Positions 16,589-24,510 of a stretch of 64,000 nucleotides of DNA are shown here, in pieces. The stretch covers positions 1-64,000 of the forward strand of contig CASFDK010000041.1 of the NCBI GenBank assembly GCA_949293415.1. Direction: 5' to 3'. The notes under the pieces were generated by a model. That model was not told the origin of the DNA. It saw only the letters and a program-made list of their open reading frames with translations, and ran no database searches. Numbering within the stretch: the first letter of the stretch is position 1; each line of letters opens with the position of its first letter. This stretch comes from an uncultured Verrucomicrobiota bacterium (GTDB taxonomy: Bacteria; Verrucomicrobiota; Verrucomicrobiia; Opitutales; Intestinicryptomonadaceae). Both the position numbers and the translations under genes were made by a program.

Positions 16589-18556
16589 TTATCGTTTCTT
16601 GGGGGTGGAACGCCCGCCGGGGTTCTTCTTGCGTTTTTCGTAGAGCGTTCCCTTGAGGCGGTCCTCCTTGAGCTTTTCCTTTGCCTTGCGGGCGTCTTCG
16701 GCTGCGATTCTCAGGCGTTCCTTGAGCGGGAGTTTTGCGAAGTCTTCGCCGCGCTTTTCCTGCGCCGCCTGTGCCTGCTCCATCGCCAATTGCATTTTCT
16801 GCATAAACGACGGCTTTGTGCGCTTTTTCAGAACAACCTTGTCTTTGCCCATTCTGATAATCAACGCCTGCAAAATGCCAAGCAAGCTTTGGACGAGCCA
16901 GTAAAGCACCAAGCCCGACGGGAATGTGTAGAAGAAAAGCAGCATAACCACGGGCATAAGCTTGAACATCATAGCCTGTGTTTTGTCGGTCGACGGCGTC
17001 GGGTTGAGGTGCATTTGGATGAATGTCACAAGCGCGTTGACAAGCGGCAAAATGTGGAGCGGAATGCCGAAGACGCTCGGAATGCTTTCGATTGTATCGG
17101 GCAGCGAGAGGTCTTTCACCCACATAAAGTGGGCGAAGCGGATTTCGCACGAAGTCTGGAGCATATAGTACAATCCGATGAAAATCGGGATTTGGATGAA
17201 AATCGGCAGGCAGCCCGCAAGCGGGTTGATCCCGTATTCGGAGTAGATTTTCATCGTCTCCTGTTGCACGCGCTTTGGGTCGTCCTTGTATTTTTCGCGG
17301 ATTGCCTTTACGGGCTCCTGAATCTTCGCCATGCGCTGTGCCGACTTGATTTGAACCGAAGTCAGCGGCCACAAAATAAGGCGGACGATGAGCGTAAGGA
17401 TGATTATCGACCAGCCCCAGCTCCAATCGGGCGAGACCGTCTCGACCCAAGAGTTAATCCACACGAGCAGGCGCGAAAGCGGACGGCTGACGAAACCGAA
17501 CCATCCGTAGTTCATAACCTCCTCTTGCCCCGCGCCGAGCGACGCAAGCGTGTCGAGCTCTTTCGGACCTACATAGTATGTGCCCGAAATTTCCCACGAC
17601 TGCCCCGCCGCAATCGATTCCGCCGCAAAGCCCATAAAGCCCGCGACCGAATTTTTCATGTACTTGTTGTCGGTCTTGAAACCCGTTTTGAGCGGAATTG
17701 CGAAGCCCGCGTTCGACGTTCTACCCTCGGGCGTGAAGACAGCCGCAAAGAACTGGTTTTTCACCGAACCCCAAGTCGAGTCGGGCGCGGAGACTTTCTC
17801 GAAAATATGCGCCTGTGTTGCGCCGATTCCCAAGAAGCCCGAGCTGTCGATGAACGAACTCGACCGCGCGAAGTGCGCACTGCCGTTGTAAAGCAGGAAC
17901 GCCAAATTCGAGCCGTACACATCGCTTTCCGTGGGCGGCACCGCGCCGAGGCACATGTAAACTTCGCGCAACGAAAGCGGCTTGTCGGAAAGGTTTTCGA
18001 TTTTTGTCTTTGCGAAAATCGTGTACTTCGTGAACTCCAATTTGTCGGCTTTAACAAGCGTATATGTGCGCGAAATGCGCATTTTGCCCGCCTCCACATA
18101 CTCGTACGAAACGGTGTCGCCCGACTTCGCCTCGAGCCTAAACGGCTTCAAAAACGGCTGCGGAAGTTCGCCCGACGGATCGAAGAACGCAAGGCTCAGC
18201 GCGGGATATGCGCCGCTTACATTGTTGAACGAAAACGGTTCGTCGGAACCCTGCTTGTCGGCGTACTTGAGAACTTTTACGTCGGCGATTGCCCCGCCCC
18301 TGTTGGTGAATCTTACCGAAATGTTTTCGTTGCCGATACAGCAAAACTGCTCCCTTGCGTTGGAATCGGCCGATTTCAACGCGGACACGGGCTGGACTTT
18401 CGGCGCGTTTTTCTGCGCCTCCGGCATTGCGGCAACCTTCGCCGCCTCCGCCTGACGCGCGCGCGCAACCGCCGCGTCTTTAGTGGTGGAATCGTACATA
18501 AAGTAGAATGCCGCAATTATCAGCAGCACCCCGATGATTGTGTTCTTCTTATCCAT
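16589..18556 (-). CDS. yidC: Membrane protein insertase YidC
   Basis: 655 aa, the long Gram-negative form. YidC inserts and folds inner-membrane proteins, alone or with SecYEG. An N-terminal transmembrane segment (NTIIGVLLIIAAFYFMYD, residues 4-21) precedes a large periplasmic beta-sandwich domain (about 65-370). The 60KD_IMP membrane core follows (about 385-590), with SWGWSIIILTLIVRLILWPL carrying the hydrophilic-groove arginine and the PIFIGLYYML segment. The C-terminal tail is highly basic. It sits in the conserved rpmH-rnpA-yidD-yidC order. Confidence 0.96.
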   Translation of the reverse strand: MDKKNTIIGVLLIIAAFYFMYDSTTKDAAVARARQAEAAKVAAMPEAQKNAPKVQPVSALKSADSNAREQFCCIGNENISVRFTNRGGAIADVKVLKYADKQGSDEPFSFNNVSGAYPALSLAFFDPSGELPQPFLKPFRLEAKSGDTVSYEYVEAGKMRISRTYTLVKADKLEFTKYTIFAKTKIENLSDKPLSLREVYMCLGAVPPTESDVYGSNLAFLLYNGSAHFARSSSFIDSSGFLGIGATQAHIFEKVSAPDSTWGSVKNQFFAAVFTPEGRTSNAGFAIPLKTGFKTDNKYMKNSVAGFMGFAAESIAAGQSWEISGTYYVGPKELDTLASLGAGQEEVMNYGWFGFVSRPLSRLLVWINSWVETVSPDWSWGWSIIILTLIVRLILWPLTSVQIKSAQRMAKIQEPVKAIREKYKDDPKRVQQETMKIYSEYGINPLAGCLPIFIQIPIFIGLYYMLQTSCEIRFAHFMWVKDLSLPDTIESIPSVFGIPLHILPLVNALVTFIQMHLNPTPSTDKTQAMMFKLMPVVMLLFFYTFPSGLVLYWLVQSLLGILQALIIRMGKDKVVLKKRTKPSFMQKMQLAMEQAQAAQEKRGEDFAKLPLKERLRIAAEDARKAKEKLKEDRLKGTLYEKRKKNPGGRSTPKKR

Positions 18557-18577
18557 CGTTATAAAAATAAGCAGATA

Positions 18578-18880
18578 CTAATTATCGAACGGCGCGGGTT
18601 CGTCAACTTTGTTTTGCGAAAATAGTTTGCGCCACGAAAACTCGCGCGGGACGTAGTCGAAGCCCCCATCGCAAAACGGATTGCACCGCAAAATGCGGCA
18701 CGCGCCCATCAGAACGCCCTTGAATGCTCCGTGCCGCGAGATGGCAATCAGGGTGTATTCCGAACAGGTCGGGTAAAAGCGGCAACCGCTGCCGGGTATC
18801 AAATGCAGTATCGGCGAAACCGCCAGCTGGTAGAATCTGACGGCGAGCCAACAGGGGGCGGACAGCAGCCCGCGCGGCAT
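18578..18880 (-). CDS. yidD: Membrane protein insertion efficiency factor YidD
   Basis: 100 aa. The YidD signature is clear: [20 protein letters not shown] followed by YPTCSEYTL, then [15 protein letters not shown]. It helps membrane insertion with YidC. I chose the ATG one base after the rnpA stop; another in-frame ATG at 18901 would overlap rnpA by 20 bases. The ending is 21 bases before yidC. Confidence 0.93.
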   Translation of the reverse strand: MPRGLLSAPCWLAVRFYQLAVSPILHLIPGSGCRFYPTCSEYTLIAISRHGAFKGVLMGACRILRCNPFCDGGFDYVPREFSWRKLFSQNKVDEPAPFDN

Positions 18881-18881
18881 T

Positions 18882-19238
18882 TTACTTTCGGTTTTGCGCA
18901 TCCGAGATTATTTTTTCGGCGGCACGGGCGAATTTTTCGCGGAGACGCGCGTAGTCGAATTTCGAAAATCCCCTGCGGACAAACACTAGAATGTCGCACG
19001 GAATCGGGAACGAGGGCGCGCAATCGCGGAAGACGGCGCGCAAAACCCTGCGCGCCCTGTTGCGCTCCACTGCGCACCCCACCCTTTTGCCCGTAACAAG
19101 CCCGAGCCGCGAAACCGAATTTTCGGGACGCGGCAGACAATAAAAAACGAAGGCGGAACAATCCGCCTTCTTCGAGTGCTGTTTTAAATAAGCAAAATCC
19201 CTAGCGAGCCGTACCCTGTTTTCTTTGCCGAAACGCAC
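18882..19238 (-). CDS. rnpA: Ribonuclease P protein component RnpA
   Basis: 118 aa, GTG start. RnpA binds RNase P RNA and helps mature tRNA 5' ends. The basic motif [21 protein letters not shown] is the RNR signature (residues about 50-70), after an N-terminal [20 protein letters not shown]. It lies 14 bases after rpmH and directly before yidD. Confidence 0.93.
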   Translation of the reverse strand: MRFGKENRVRLARDFAYLKQHSKKADCSAFVFYCLPRPENSVSRLGLVTGKRVGCAVERNRARRVLRAVFRDCAPSFPIPCDILVFVRRGFSKFDYARLREKFARAAEKIISDAQNRK

Positions 19239-19252
19239 GACCGCAAAGGAAT

Positions 19253-19390
19253 CTATTTCGTTACAAGACGCTTGCGACCCTTTTGTCTACGGGCTGCAAT
19301 GACGGCTCTGCCGCCGCGCGTTTTGTTTCTTGCGCGCCATCCGCAACGGCGGGCGCGTTTAAGCTTCGAGGGATTGTATGTAGGATTCAT
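19253..19390 (-). CDS. rpmH: 50S ribosomal protein L34
   Basis: 45 aa, found by translating the minus strand upstream of rnpA. It reads [20 protein letters not shown], then [20 protein letters not shown] and RLVTK, which matches L34 along its whole length: N-terminal xPSxLKRxRxxGxRAR and C-terminal ARRxKGRKRL. The stop is TAG at 19253-19255. It is too short for most ORF callers. It begins the rpmH-rnpA-yidD-yidC run and has a TTGACA box upstream. Confidence 0.95.
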   Translation of the reverse strand: MNPTYNPSKLKRARRCGWRARNKTRGGRAVIAARRQKGRKRLVTK

Positions 19391-19424
19391 CGTTGTGTCT
19401 CTTCTAAAATTGTTAAAGTATGGG

Positions 19425-19453
19425 TATGAAATTCGATTTTACGATTCTGTCAA
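19425..19453 (-). promoter_or_regulatory. Candidate sigma-70-type promoter of rpmH operon
   Basis: On the minus strand a perfect -35 box TTGACA (19448-19453) is followed after 17 bases by TTCATA (19425-19430), 35 bases before the L34 ATG. The -10 box is weak (four of six). Confidence 0.5.
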
Positions 19454-19539
19454 CACAAATATTGCATCTAAAAAAAACAAAGCCAACCCCCCAATATTCT
19501 GTTGCATATTGCCGAAGTTTTTTACGATAATTGCGGACG

Positions 19540-20370
19540 ATGAAATACAATATTCCCAACTCAAGAAAGGGCGGTTGCCTCTTCAAATTGGTCAAACTTT
19601 TTTTGCTTGTAGCGGTCGTGCTCGGCGTTGCGCTTTACTTCGCCCGCGGAATCGTTGCGGACTACGCGCTGAAAACCCTGACTTCGGGAACGGGAATCGA
19701 AGCGGGAATATCTTCGGTGTCGGTAAATGTGCGCGAGCAAAAAGTTCAAGTTTCCGACTTCTTCATCTCAAATCCGCCCAATTTCGAAAAATGCAATGCG
19801 CTGGCGTTTAAAACCGTCCTCATCGACGCAGACATCACAGCGGCGGACGCGCTCTCGAAAAAGCTCGTCGTCGTCGACGAGGTGAGAATCGAGGGGCTTT
19901 CGATGAACCTAGAAGTCAAAACCGAAAAGGGTATATCGGGCTTGATTACTTCGCCGAAGTCGAACCTCACCGAAATCAAAAGCATTTTCGAGAAAAAATT
20001 CGGCTTGGACGGCGGCAAAAAAAATCAAACGCAAACCGCCCAAGCAGCGAAGTCCGATTCCGGCGAATGGAAGTTCATTATCCGCAAAATCGTCTTTGCG
20101 CAGGGCACGATTGACGGCTCGCTCAACAACCGTAAGCTGAAGATTACCATGCCGTCTTTCGAACTTACAAACCTCGGTGTTTCGCAGGGCGGCGAAACGG
20201 TCGGCGAACTTATCTCCGACATAACGAACCAACTGGCGGTAATAGGCACTGCCGCACTCCTGCAAGACGCGGTGAAAGGCGGAATCGAAGCGGGCGGAGA
20301 CGGCGCAAACGATGCCCTTAAAGGCGCGGGCAAGGCCGTTGAGAACACGCTGAAGAACCTGTTCAAATAG
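19540..20370 (+). CDS. AsmA-like single-pass membrane protein
   Basis: 276 aa from the ATG at 19540 (a TTG at 19531 is less likely). One transmembrane segment near the N-terminus (LFKLVKLFLLVAVVLGVALY, about 13-34) is followed by ARGIVADYALKTLTSGTGIE, the opening of AsmA/DUF748-type periplasmic domains: membrane anchor, then a beta-rich groove domain. The C-terminus (GGIEAGGDGANDALKGAGKA) looks amphipathic. Relatives are linked to envelope lipid transport. Function here is inferred only from layout. It is transcribed divergently from rpmH. Confidence 0.65.
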   Translation: MKYNIPNSRKGGCLFKLVKLFLLVAVVLGVALYFARGIVADYALKTLTSGTGIEAGISSVSVNVREQKVQVSDFFISNPPNFEKCNALAFKTVLIDADITAADALSKKLVVVDEVRIEGLSMNLEVKTEKGISGLITSPKSNLTEIKSIFEKKFGLDGGKKNQTQTAQAAKSDSGEWKFIIRKIVFAQGTIDGSLNNRKLKITMPSFELTNLGVSQGGETVGELISDITNQLAVIGTAALLQDAVKGGIEAGGDGANDALKGAGKAVENTLKNLFK

Positions 20371-20426
20371 CAAAAAAGCAAATGAATTTTTGCGCTTAAA
20401 TTATAGGCACAAAAAGAACAAAACAG

Positions 20427-20462
20427 TAAGGGTTTGCTCCGATTCGCGGGCAAACCCTTATT
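20427..20462 (+). terminator. Terminator after the AsmA-like gene
   Basis: Stem AAGGGTTTGC / GCAAACCCTT with an 11-12-base loop, 57 bases after the stop codon. The following TATTGCTT is only moderately T-rich. It could work in both directions, as T-runs also lie on the other side on the minus strand. Confidence 0.55.
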
Positions 20463-20597
20463 GCTTGGTAGGTATTGCGTTGCAACTGGTCAAGTGTTCG
20501 CAGCATACTTGGCGTACGCGCGAAGTCCGTAAAAAGTAAGTTCGAAAAACAATTCGGGCGTTCACGAAAGAAAGCAAAACTTATCCCGTAAACGCCC

Positions 20598-20639
20598 TAA
20601 AAAACTTCCGCGCCCCAGCGCACTAATTTTAGGCGCGTC
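20598..20639 (-). terminator. Candidate original terminator of the GH42-like gene
   Basis: On the minus strand CGCGCC (just after the ancestral TGA) pairs with GGCGCG and is followed by GAAGTTTTTT. The palindromic insert at 20652-20737 now separates it from the coding sequence. Confidence 0.5.
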
Positions 20640-20640
20640 A

Positions 20641-20748
20641 AAGTGCTTTCATAAGGGTGGCTTTGCGAATCGTACAGGGCGCAGCGCGTACTTAACGTAC
20701 GTGTGCGGTCTGTACGGTTTGCGAAACACCCTTAGGGAAGTGCTTTCA
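20641..20748. mobile_element. Palindromic insertion flanked by 11-bp direct repeats
   Basis: AAGTGCTTTCA occurs at 20641-20651 and again at 20738-20748. Between them (20652-20737, 86 bases) is an almost complete palindrome: TAAGGGTG ... CACCCTTA at the ends, CGTACAG ... CTGTACG inside, and a GTACTTAACGTAC tip. The right copy is the last coding sequence of the GH42-like gene, whose stop TAA (20732-20734) lies inside the element. Reading across the left copy instead gives the same residues followed by TGA. This is what an insertion with target-site duplication would leave. Confidence 0.75.
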
Positions 20749-23011
20749 CGCGCCGTTGAAGGAAGACGGCACCCTTTTCAGGTATCGATATTTCGTCGCC
20801 TTCTTTGTATGTTTTCCCGCTTATCGCATCCCTGTACTCGCCCTTCAAGTTCAGTTTGAATTGAACGGCATACTTCGGGAAAATGCCCACAAAACGCGAA
20901 TCGCCGTAAATCGTACAATATTCGGGCGCGACAAAATCGACCTTTGCCGACTCCGCAATCTTGCGCAGCTTTTCGGGAGTCAGGAACGGCACGCCGCAAA
21001 CGTAGTGCGTTTTGTCGCCGATTTTCTTCGAGACAAGCGCAACGCCGTCAAGCCCGTCGGCGTACTTCGCCAGAACTTTTACGCCCTTGCCCTCTTCGAT
21101 TTTGAAGACGGGATAGCCCCTTTTCTTTGCGCTTGCGCCTATACCTTCGGCGAAATTGCGCTTTGCGTCTATCGTGCCCACGAAGTCGCCCGCGCCGACT
21201 ATCGAGAATTTTTCGGGAACATCCTCTACGGGCGTAATTTTTACGCCCGTAAGCTTGCGCGAATTTTCCAAGTCGAAACCGTTTGGCGGACGCACGCCCG
21301 CCGCGTAGTTCCAGACGACCGCCGCGCCCTCGGGCAACCGCTTTTCGATTTTCCGCCAAACCTTCGGAGTGATTGCAACGGGATTTGCAAAGAACACCAT
21401 TTTGTAGTTCGACAAATCTACATCCTTCAAGTCGGAAAGTCTGTAGTGCTCAACCTGCGCTCCGATGAGATTTATATCGGGATAGGTCTGGCGCAAAAGG
21501 TCGTCATGCAGGCGCGCGTTCGGACGCATCGCAAGGAACGCGCGTTCGTCGGTGACGTAGAGAACCTGCGCGGAACGCCTTCCGCTCTTGTCGGCGCGGA
21601 TGGGTGCGATTTCCTTCTCGATTTTCGTGACCTCGGCGAGGACATCGGGTGTTGTGTACCAGTCACCCTTCAAGTCCATCCACCAGAAGCCCGCGCCTAT
21701 CGACAGGTCTTTCGAGACTTCGCGCCACATCACGGTGCGCGTCTGCGACATACTGTCGGACGAGAGGTTCGACATATCGCCCTTCTTATAAGTGTGCGGC
21801 GGATTGTCGAGCTCGTCGATATAGAGTTTTTTGCGGGAAATCGACATTGCCGCGTTTTGATAGCCCCCGGGGTCGCCCGCGAGATTGCGTTCGTAGGCTT
21901 TCGGCGCACAGATGAAGTCGATGTTTTCGCTCGCCAGAAGTTGGTTGTACGCAAGATGTCCGAGGTAGCCCGCGCGCGGAACGTTCATATAGTAGCCGTA
22001 GAACGCGCCGACTGCCTTGCCGCCGCTCGCGTCTTTTACGACTTTGCCGAATGCGTCGAGCGCGGTTGCCGTGCAGTGGCTGAAAAAGTCTTCAATGTCG
22101 ATGCAAAGCTGCGCGTCGGGCGAATCGCGGAAGAAGTCGGCGGTGTTTTGCCAGAGGCTTTCCCTGCGTTCCGTCGACGGCATTTCCACGTTTTCGCGCG
22201 AGAGATTGGGCTGGTTCCAAGCCTTTGCGAGGGCTTCGTGCGAGCCGTATTTTTCCAAACCCCAGTCGTAGAATCTGCGGCTGAACGCCTTGCCGTTGTC
22301 GCCCATATTGTAGCGCGTGCGGTCTTCCTCCCATCCGCGCCAGTTGGCGCATTCGCCAGCCACGCCGAATGCGATGTGGTAGCCGATGATTCTATCGGCG
22401 TATTTCGATTTCTCAAGGTGCTCGATGAATTTACGCAGTGCGACGCTCGCGTCGGCTACCCATTTTTTCGACGCGAAGCTCTGTAAACCCACTTTGAATT
22501 TCGGTCTGATTCCGTGGAAGTCGAATTCGCCCCTGTTGTAGAGGTCGGTAATTTCGGCGTTTGTGAGTTTGAACGGGTAGAAAACCGTTGCCTCTTCGGG
22601 ATTTTTTGCGCACCACGTCGGAGGAACGTTGAGTTTTACGCGCGGCATATAGTATGCGTCGGGCGCGTTTTTGAAAATCGCCTCGAGCGACTTATCCGTC
22701 TCGGTGTAGTCGAAGAGGTCGTTGCCGAGCCAGCCCGTCGAAATGTTCGTTGTCATAATTCTGACGCCCGCTTTCGACATCAGTTTGACATAGTTTTCGG
22801 TCTTTGCGTCGGTCTGCGCTATCATCGCCGCCTTGCCCGATTTCAGCGCGGCGGGCGGATCGCAGGGCCAACCGAGTTTGCACCAGAACATCGAGTTGTT
22901 CACTACAACATCTTTGAATTTTTCCACATCCCATTTTACCGCGTTTTCAGCCGCACAGGCAAAGTGCGCCGCAACCGATACAAGCGCAATATATATCAAA
23001 CTCTTTCTCAT
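20732..23011 (-). CDS. Secreted GH42-like (clan GH-A) glycoside hydrolase, putative
   Basis: 759 aa with a signal peptide (MRKSLIYIALVSVAAHFACA). A TIM-barrel domain covers about residues 40-470. It has a segment typical of the GH42 beta-galactosidase acid/base region (IIGYHIAFGVAGECANWRGW, with Glu near 218) and a strand-7 candidate nucleophile in KKLYIDELDN. A GH42-like trimerisation/Rossmann domain follows (about 490-650: AQVLYVTDERAFLAM, YKMVFFANPVAITPKVW), then a small beta domain. The specific substrate is unknown. The final residue and stop codon come from an inserted palindrome (20652-20737). Confidence 0.7.
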   Translation of the reverse strand: MRKSLIYIALVSVAAHFACAAENAVKWDVEKFKDVVVNNSMFWCKLGWPCDPPAALKSGKAAMIAQTDAKTENYVKLMSKAGVRIMTTNISTGWLGNDLFDYTETDKSLEAIFKNAPDAYYMPRVKLNVPPTWCAKNPEEATVFYPFKLTNAEITDLYNRGEFDFHGIRPKFKVGLQSFASKKWVADASVALRKFIEHLEKSKYADRIIGYHIAFGVAGECANWRGWEEDRTRYNMGDNGKAFSRRFYDWGLEKYGSHEALAKAWNQPNLSRENVEMPSTERRESLWQNTADFFRDSPDAQLCIDIEDFFSHCTATALDAFGKVVKDASGGKAVGAFYGYYMNVPRAGYLGHLAYNQLLASENIDFICAPKAYERNLAGDPGGYQNAAMSISRKKLYIDELDNPPHTYKKGDMSNLSSDSMSQTRTVMWREVSKDLSIGAGFWWMDLKGDWYTTPDVLAEVTKIEKEIAPIRADKSGRRSAQVLYVTDERAFLAMRPNARLHDDLLRQTYPDINLIGAQVEHYRLSDLKDVDLSNYKMVFFANPVAITPKVWRKIEKRLPEGAAVVWNYAAGVRPPNGFDLENSRKLTGVKITPVEDVPEKFSIVGAGDFVGTIDAKRNFAEGIGASAKKRGYPVFKIEEGKGVKVLAKYADGLDGVALVSKKIGDKTHYVCGVPFLTPEKLRKIAESAKVDFVAPEYCTIYGDSRFVGIFPKYAVQFKLNLKGEYRDAISGKTYKEGDEISIPEKGAVFLQRRVKALP

Positions 23012-23110
23012 TCAATTTCTTAGCGTTTTGTTAATAGATGCTCAGATGACACAGGAAAGGATAAAGCACAAAAAAACGCAAACATTCAACAAAAAAACGA
23101 AGGCTGCAGC

Positions 23111-23240
23111 AAAGGCGAAGCCCTTGACGGACGGAACTCCGTTCCTTTCTGTGGTGCTACGGCGCGGCTATAACCGCGCCTTTTGTTTATAAGCCCGCAT
23201 TGGCTTTGCCAATCGCTTCGGTTATCCGAACTTATTTTGT
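23111..23240 (+). repeat. Multi-hairpin repeat, copy A
   Basis: It opens with AAAGGCGAAGCCCTTGACGG and then carries three successive palindromes: GGAACTCCGTTCC, GGCGCGGCTATAACCGCGCC, and ATTGGCTTTGCCAAT. It is nearly identical to 23265-23388 (copy B) and shares order and spacing with 57321-57496 (copy C). Strand is given relative to copy C, which has the same orientation. Confidence 0.8.
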
Positions 23241-23264
23241 TGTTTTACGAAACCGAATTTAAAC

Positions 23265-23388
23265 AAAGGCGAAGCCCTTGACGGACGGAACCCCGTTCCT
23301 TTCTGTAGTGCTGCGGCGCGGCTATAACCGCGCCTTTTGTTTATAAGCCCGCATTGGCTCTGCCAATCGCTTCGGTTGTTCGAACTTA
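23265..23388 (+). repeat. Multi-hairpin repeat, copy B
   Basis: Direct tandem copy of 23111-23240. Differences from copy A fall mainly in loops (GGAACCCCGTTCC, ATTGGCTCTGCCAAT), leaving each stem intact. It ends at TTCGAACTTACC. Confidence 0.8.
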
Positions 23389-23696
23389 CCTTGAAGATAC
23401 CCAAAACCGAGTTAAAAAATACAAAAAATTGCGAGCAATTTTTAAGTAGAATGATAACCGACGAAGTGAAGCGAAGCTTCTCGAAGTGGCTAAGCGGAAG
23501 CAAGGCGAATGCCAAGCTTCCCTATCTGCCCGAGAAAAAGAGCGCAAGCGATTTTTCAAGGGCGTGTAGAATAACTCCGAACGAAGCAAAGCAAATGCTT
23601 TGCGAAGTGGGCAACTGCCGCAAAAGAGCGAAGCGAGTTTTGCGTGTGAAATTAAACTCTACTATCCGCAAACAAAAATTAAAAAACTCCGTGCGT

Positions 23697-23999
23697 AGCG
23701 AAGCTACGCTGTTTAGGCTTGTCGCTCCGAAAGGGGGCTTAACCGTCGCCCCCTTTGGCATTTTCGACAAGCGAAAATCGCCAATCCCCTCCCAATCGCA
23801 CTTTGCTTCGAGATTTGGGCTACGGTAAAGAAGGGTGGCTTTGCGCAGAGAGGCGACGGAAGTGTACTTAAGTACTCGACCGAAGCCGAACAAGCGAAAC
23901 GCCCTTGACGGGCAATTTGCGCTTTGCTTCGCAGAACGCCAATCGCGCATCAAGCCCGATTTCAAGAGCCCAAAAAAACTCTCGGCTATCCGCAAACCC
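23697..23999. repeat. Composite palindromic repeat element, copy 2
   Basis: It has the same 27-base left end and 53-base right end as element 1-169, with a longer interior. Inside are a hairpin AAAGGGGGC / GCCCCCTTT enclosed by GCTTGTC / GACAAGC (about 23717-23769), and at 23831-23906 a tip-conserved hairpin (AAGGGTGGCTTTGCG ... GCGAAACGCCCTT) whose centre is the perfect palindrome GTACTTAAGTAC. It ends 10 bases before the rpsU terminator. Confidence 0.75.
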
Positions 24000-24007
24000 T
24001 CAAAACA

Positions 24008-24036
24008 AAAAAGCTTCGGGGGATTCCCGAAGCTTT
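24008..24036 (-). terminator. Terminator after rpsU
   Basis: On the minus strand the perfect stem AAGCTTCGGG / CCCGAAGCTT is followed by TTTTGTTTTG. It starts a few bases after the rpsU stop. Confidence 0.85.
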
Positions 24037-24040
24037 CTTG

Positions 24041-24241
24041 TTAGCGATTTTCGTAACGCTGACGGAGCATATTGTTGAAGGCGGCAACCTTGTTCTTACG
24101 ACGCTTGATTTCACAAGGCTTTTCGTAATAACGCTTCTGACGAACGTCGCGGATAATGCCTTCGCGGTCGAGCTTCTTCTTCAGACGGCGGAGTGCCTTT
24201 TCCATAGCTTCACCCTTGCGCAATTTAACTTCTACTGACAT
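24041..24241 (-). CDS. rpsU: 30S ribosomal protein S21
   Basis: 66 aa. It reads MSVEVKLRKGEAMEKALRRL and KKKLDREGIIRDVRQKRYYE, then KPCEIKRRKNKVAAF, which matches S21 in full. S21 aids initiation on the small subunit. I chose the ATG at 24241, because GGAGG then lies 9 bases upstream; the ATG at 24247 would be only 3 bases from it. The gene follows tRNA-Lys on the same strand and has its own terminator. Confidence 0.95.
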   Translation of the reverse strand: MSVEVKLRKGEAMEKALRRLKKKLDREGIIRDVRQKRYYEKPCEIKRRKNKVAAFNNMLRQRYENR

Positions 24242-24276
24242 TACCATTCACCTCCTTCTAAATAAAACGGATTTCG

Positions 24277-24349
<73 letters not shown>

Positions 24350-24370
24350 AAAAATCAATATTTCGCACAT

Positions 24371-24399
24371 AGTGTACATTCGCGTTTGCTATGCAAGAA
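24371..24399 (-). promoter_or_regulatory. Weak candidate promoter of tRNA-Lys/rpsU
   Basis: On the minus strand TACACT (24371-24376) lies 21 bases before the tRNA, with TTCTTG 17 bases further upstream. The -35 match is poor, so this is only a suggestion. Confidence 0.3.
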
Positions 24400-24510
24400 A
24401 AAAATTAAATTTTTTCACTTTCCGAAATTCAACCCTTCTCCGAGAACGTAATTTGTCCGTAAAATTATTAAATGTTGACGTATCGAAAACCTCTAAAATA
24501 AAATGGCGCA

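Larger units (their letters stand above)
20371..20640. other. Intergenic region with hairpins between convergent genes
   Basis: No gene is seen. It holds a terminator at 20427-20462, an 11-bp inverted repeat GGGCGTTCACG (20556-20566) / CGTAAACGCCC (20587-20597) with one mismatch, and a terminator-like hairpin for the minus-strand gene at 20598-20639. Short palindromes similar to those at 23 kb (for example 20502-20520) are scattered through it. Confidence 0.6.
23012..24008. other. 1 kb repeat-rich intergenic region without a credible gene
   Basis: This stretch contains two tandem copies of a multi-hairpin repeat (23111-23388), a run of short GCGAAGC-centred palindromes (23470-23710), and composite element copy 2 (23697-23999). 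ORFs cross it, but their products are low-complexity, lack family motifs and follow the repeat boundaries. On one side lies the start of the GH42-like gene, on the other the terminator of rpsU. Confidence 0.75.

Noticed and set aside
16568-18625. 685-codon frame opposite yidC
   Set aside because: Same reason: yidC motifs on the minus strand are complete; this frame has none.
19239-19540. Origin of replication near rpmH-rnpA
   Set aside because: dnaA is absent and I see no cluster of DnaA boxes; only the rpmH gene and a promoter-like sequence are visible.
20502-20525. Further copy of the tip-conserved hairpin
   Set aside because: GCATACTTGGCGTACGC resembles the centre of the other copies, but the outer tip motifs are missing, so I do not count it.
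23111-23388. Possible CRISPR array
   Set aside because: Only two tandem copies about 150 bases apart, each made of several palindromes and with no short regular spacers; no cas genes nearby.
23337-23828. Open reading frame of 163 codons through the repeat region
   Set aside because: Its translation follows repeat boundaries, has no signature of a family and no ribosome site; the same sequence contains nested palindromes. It looks like a by-product of G/C-rich repeats.
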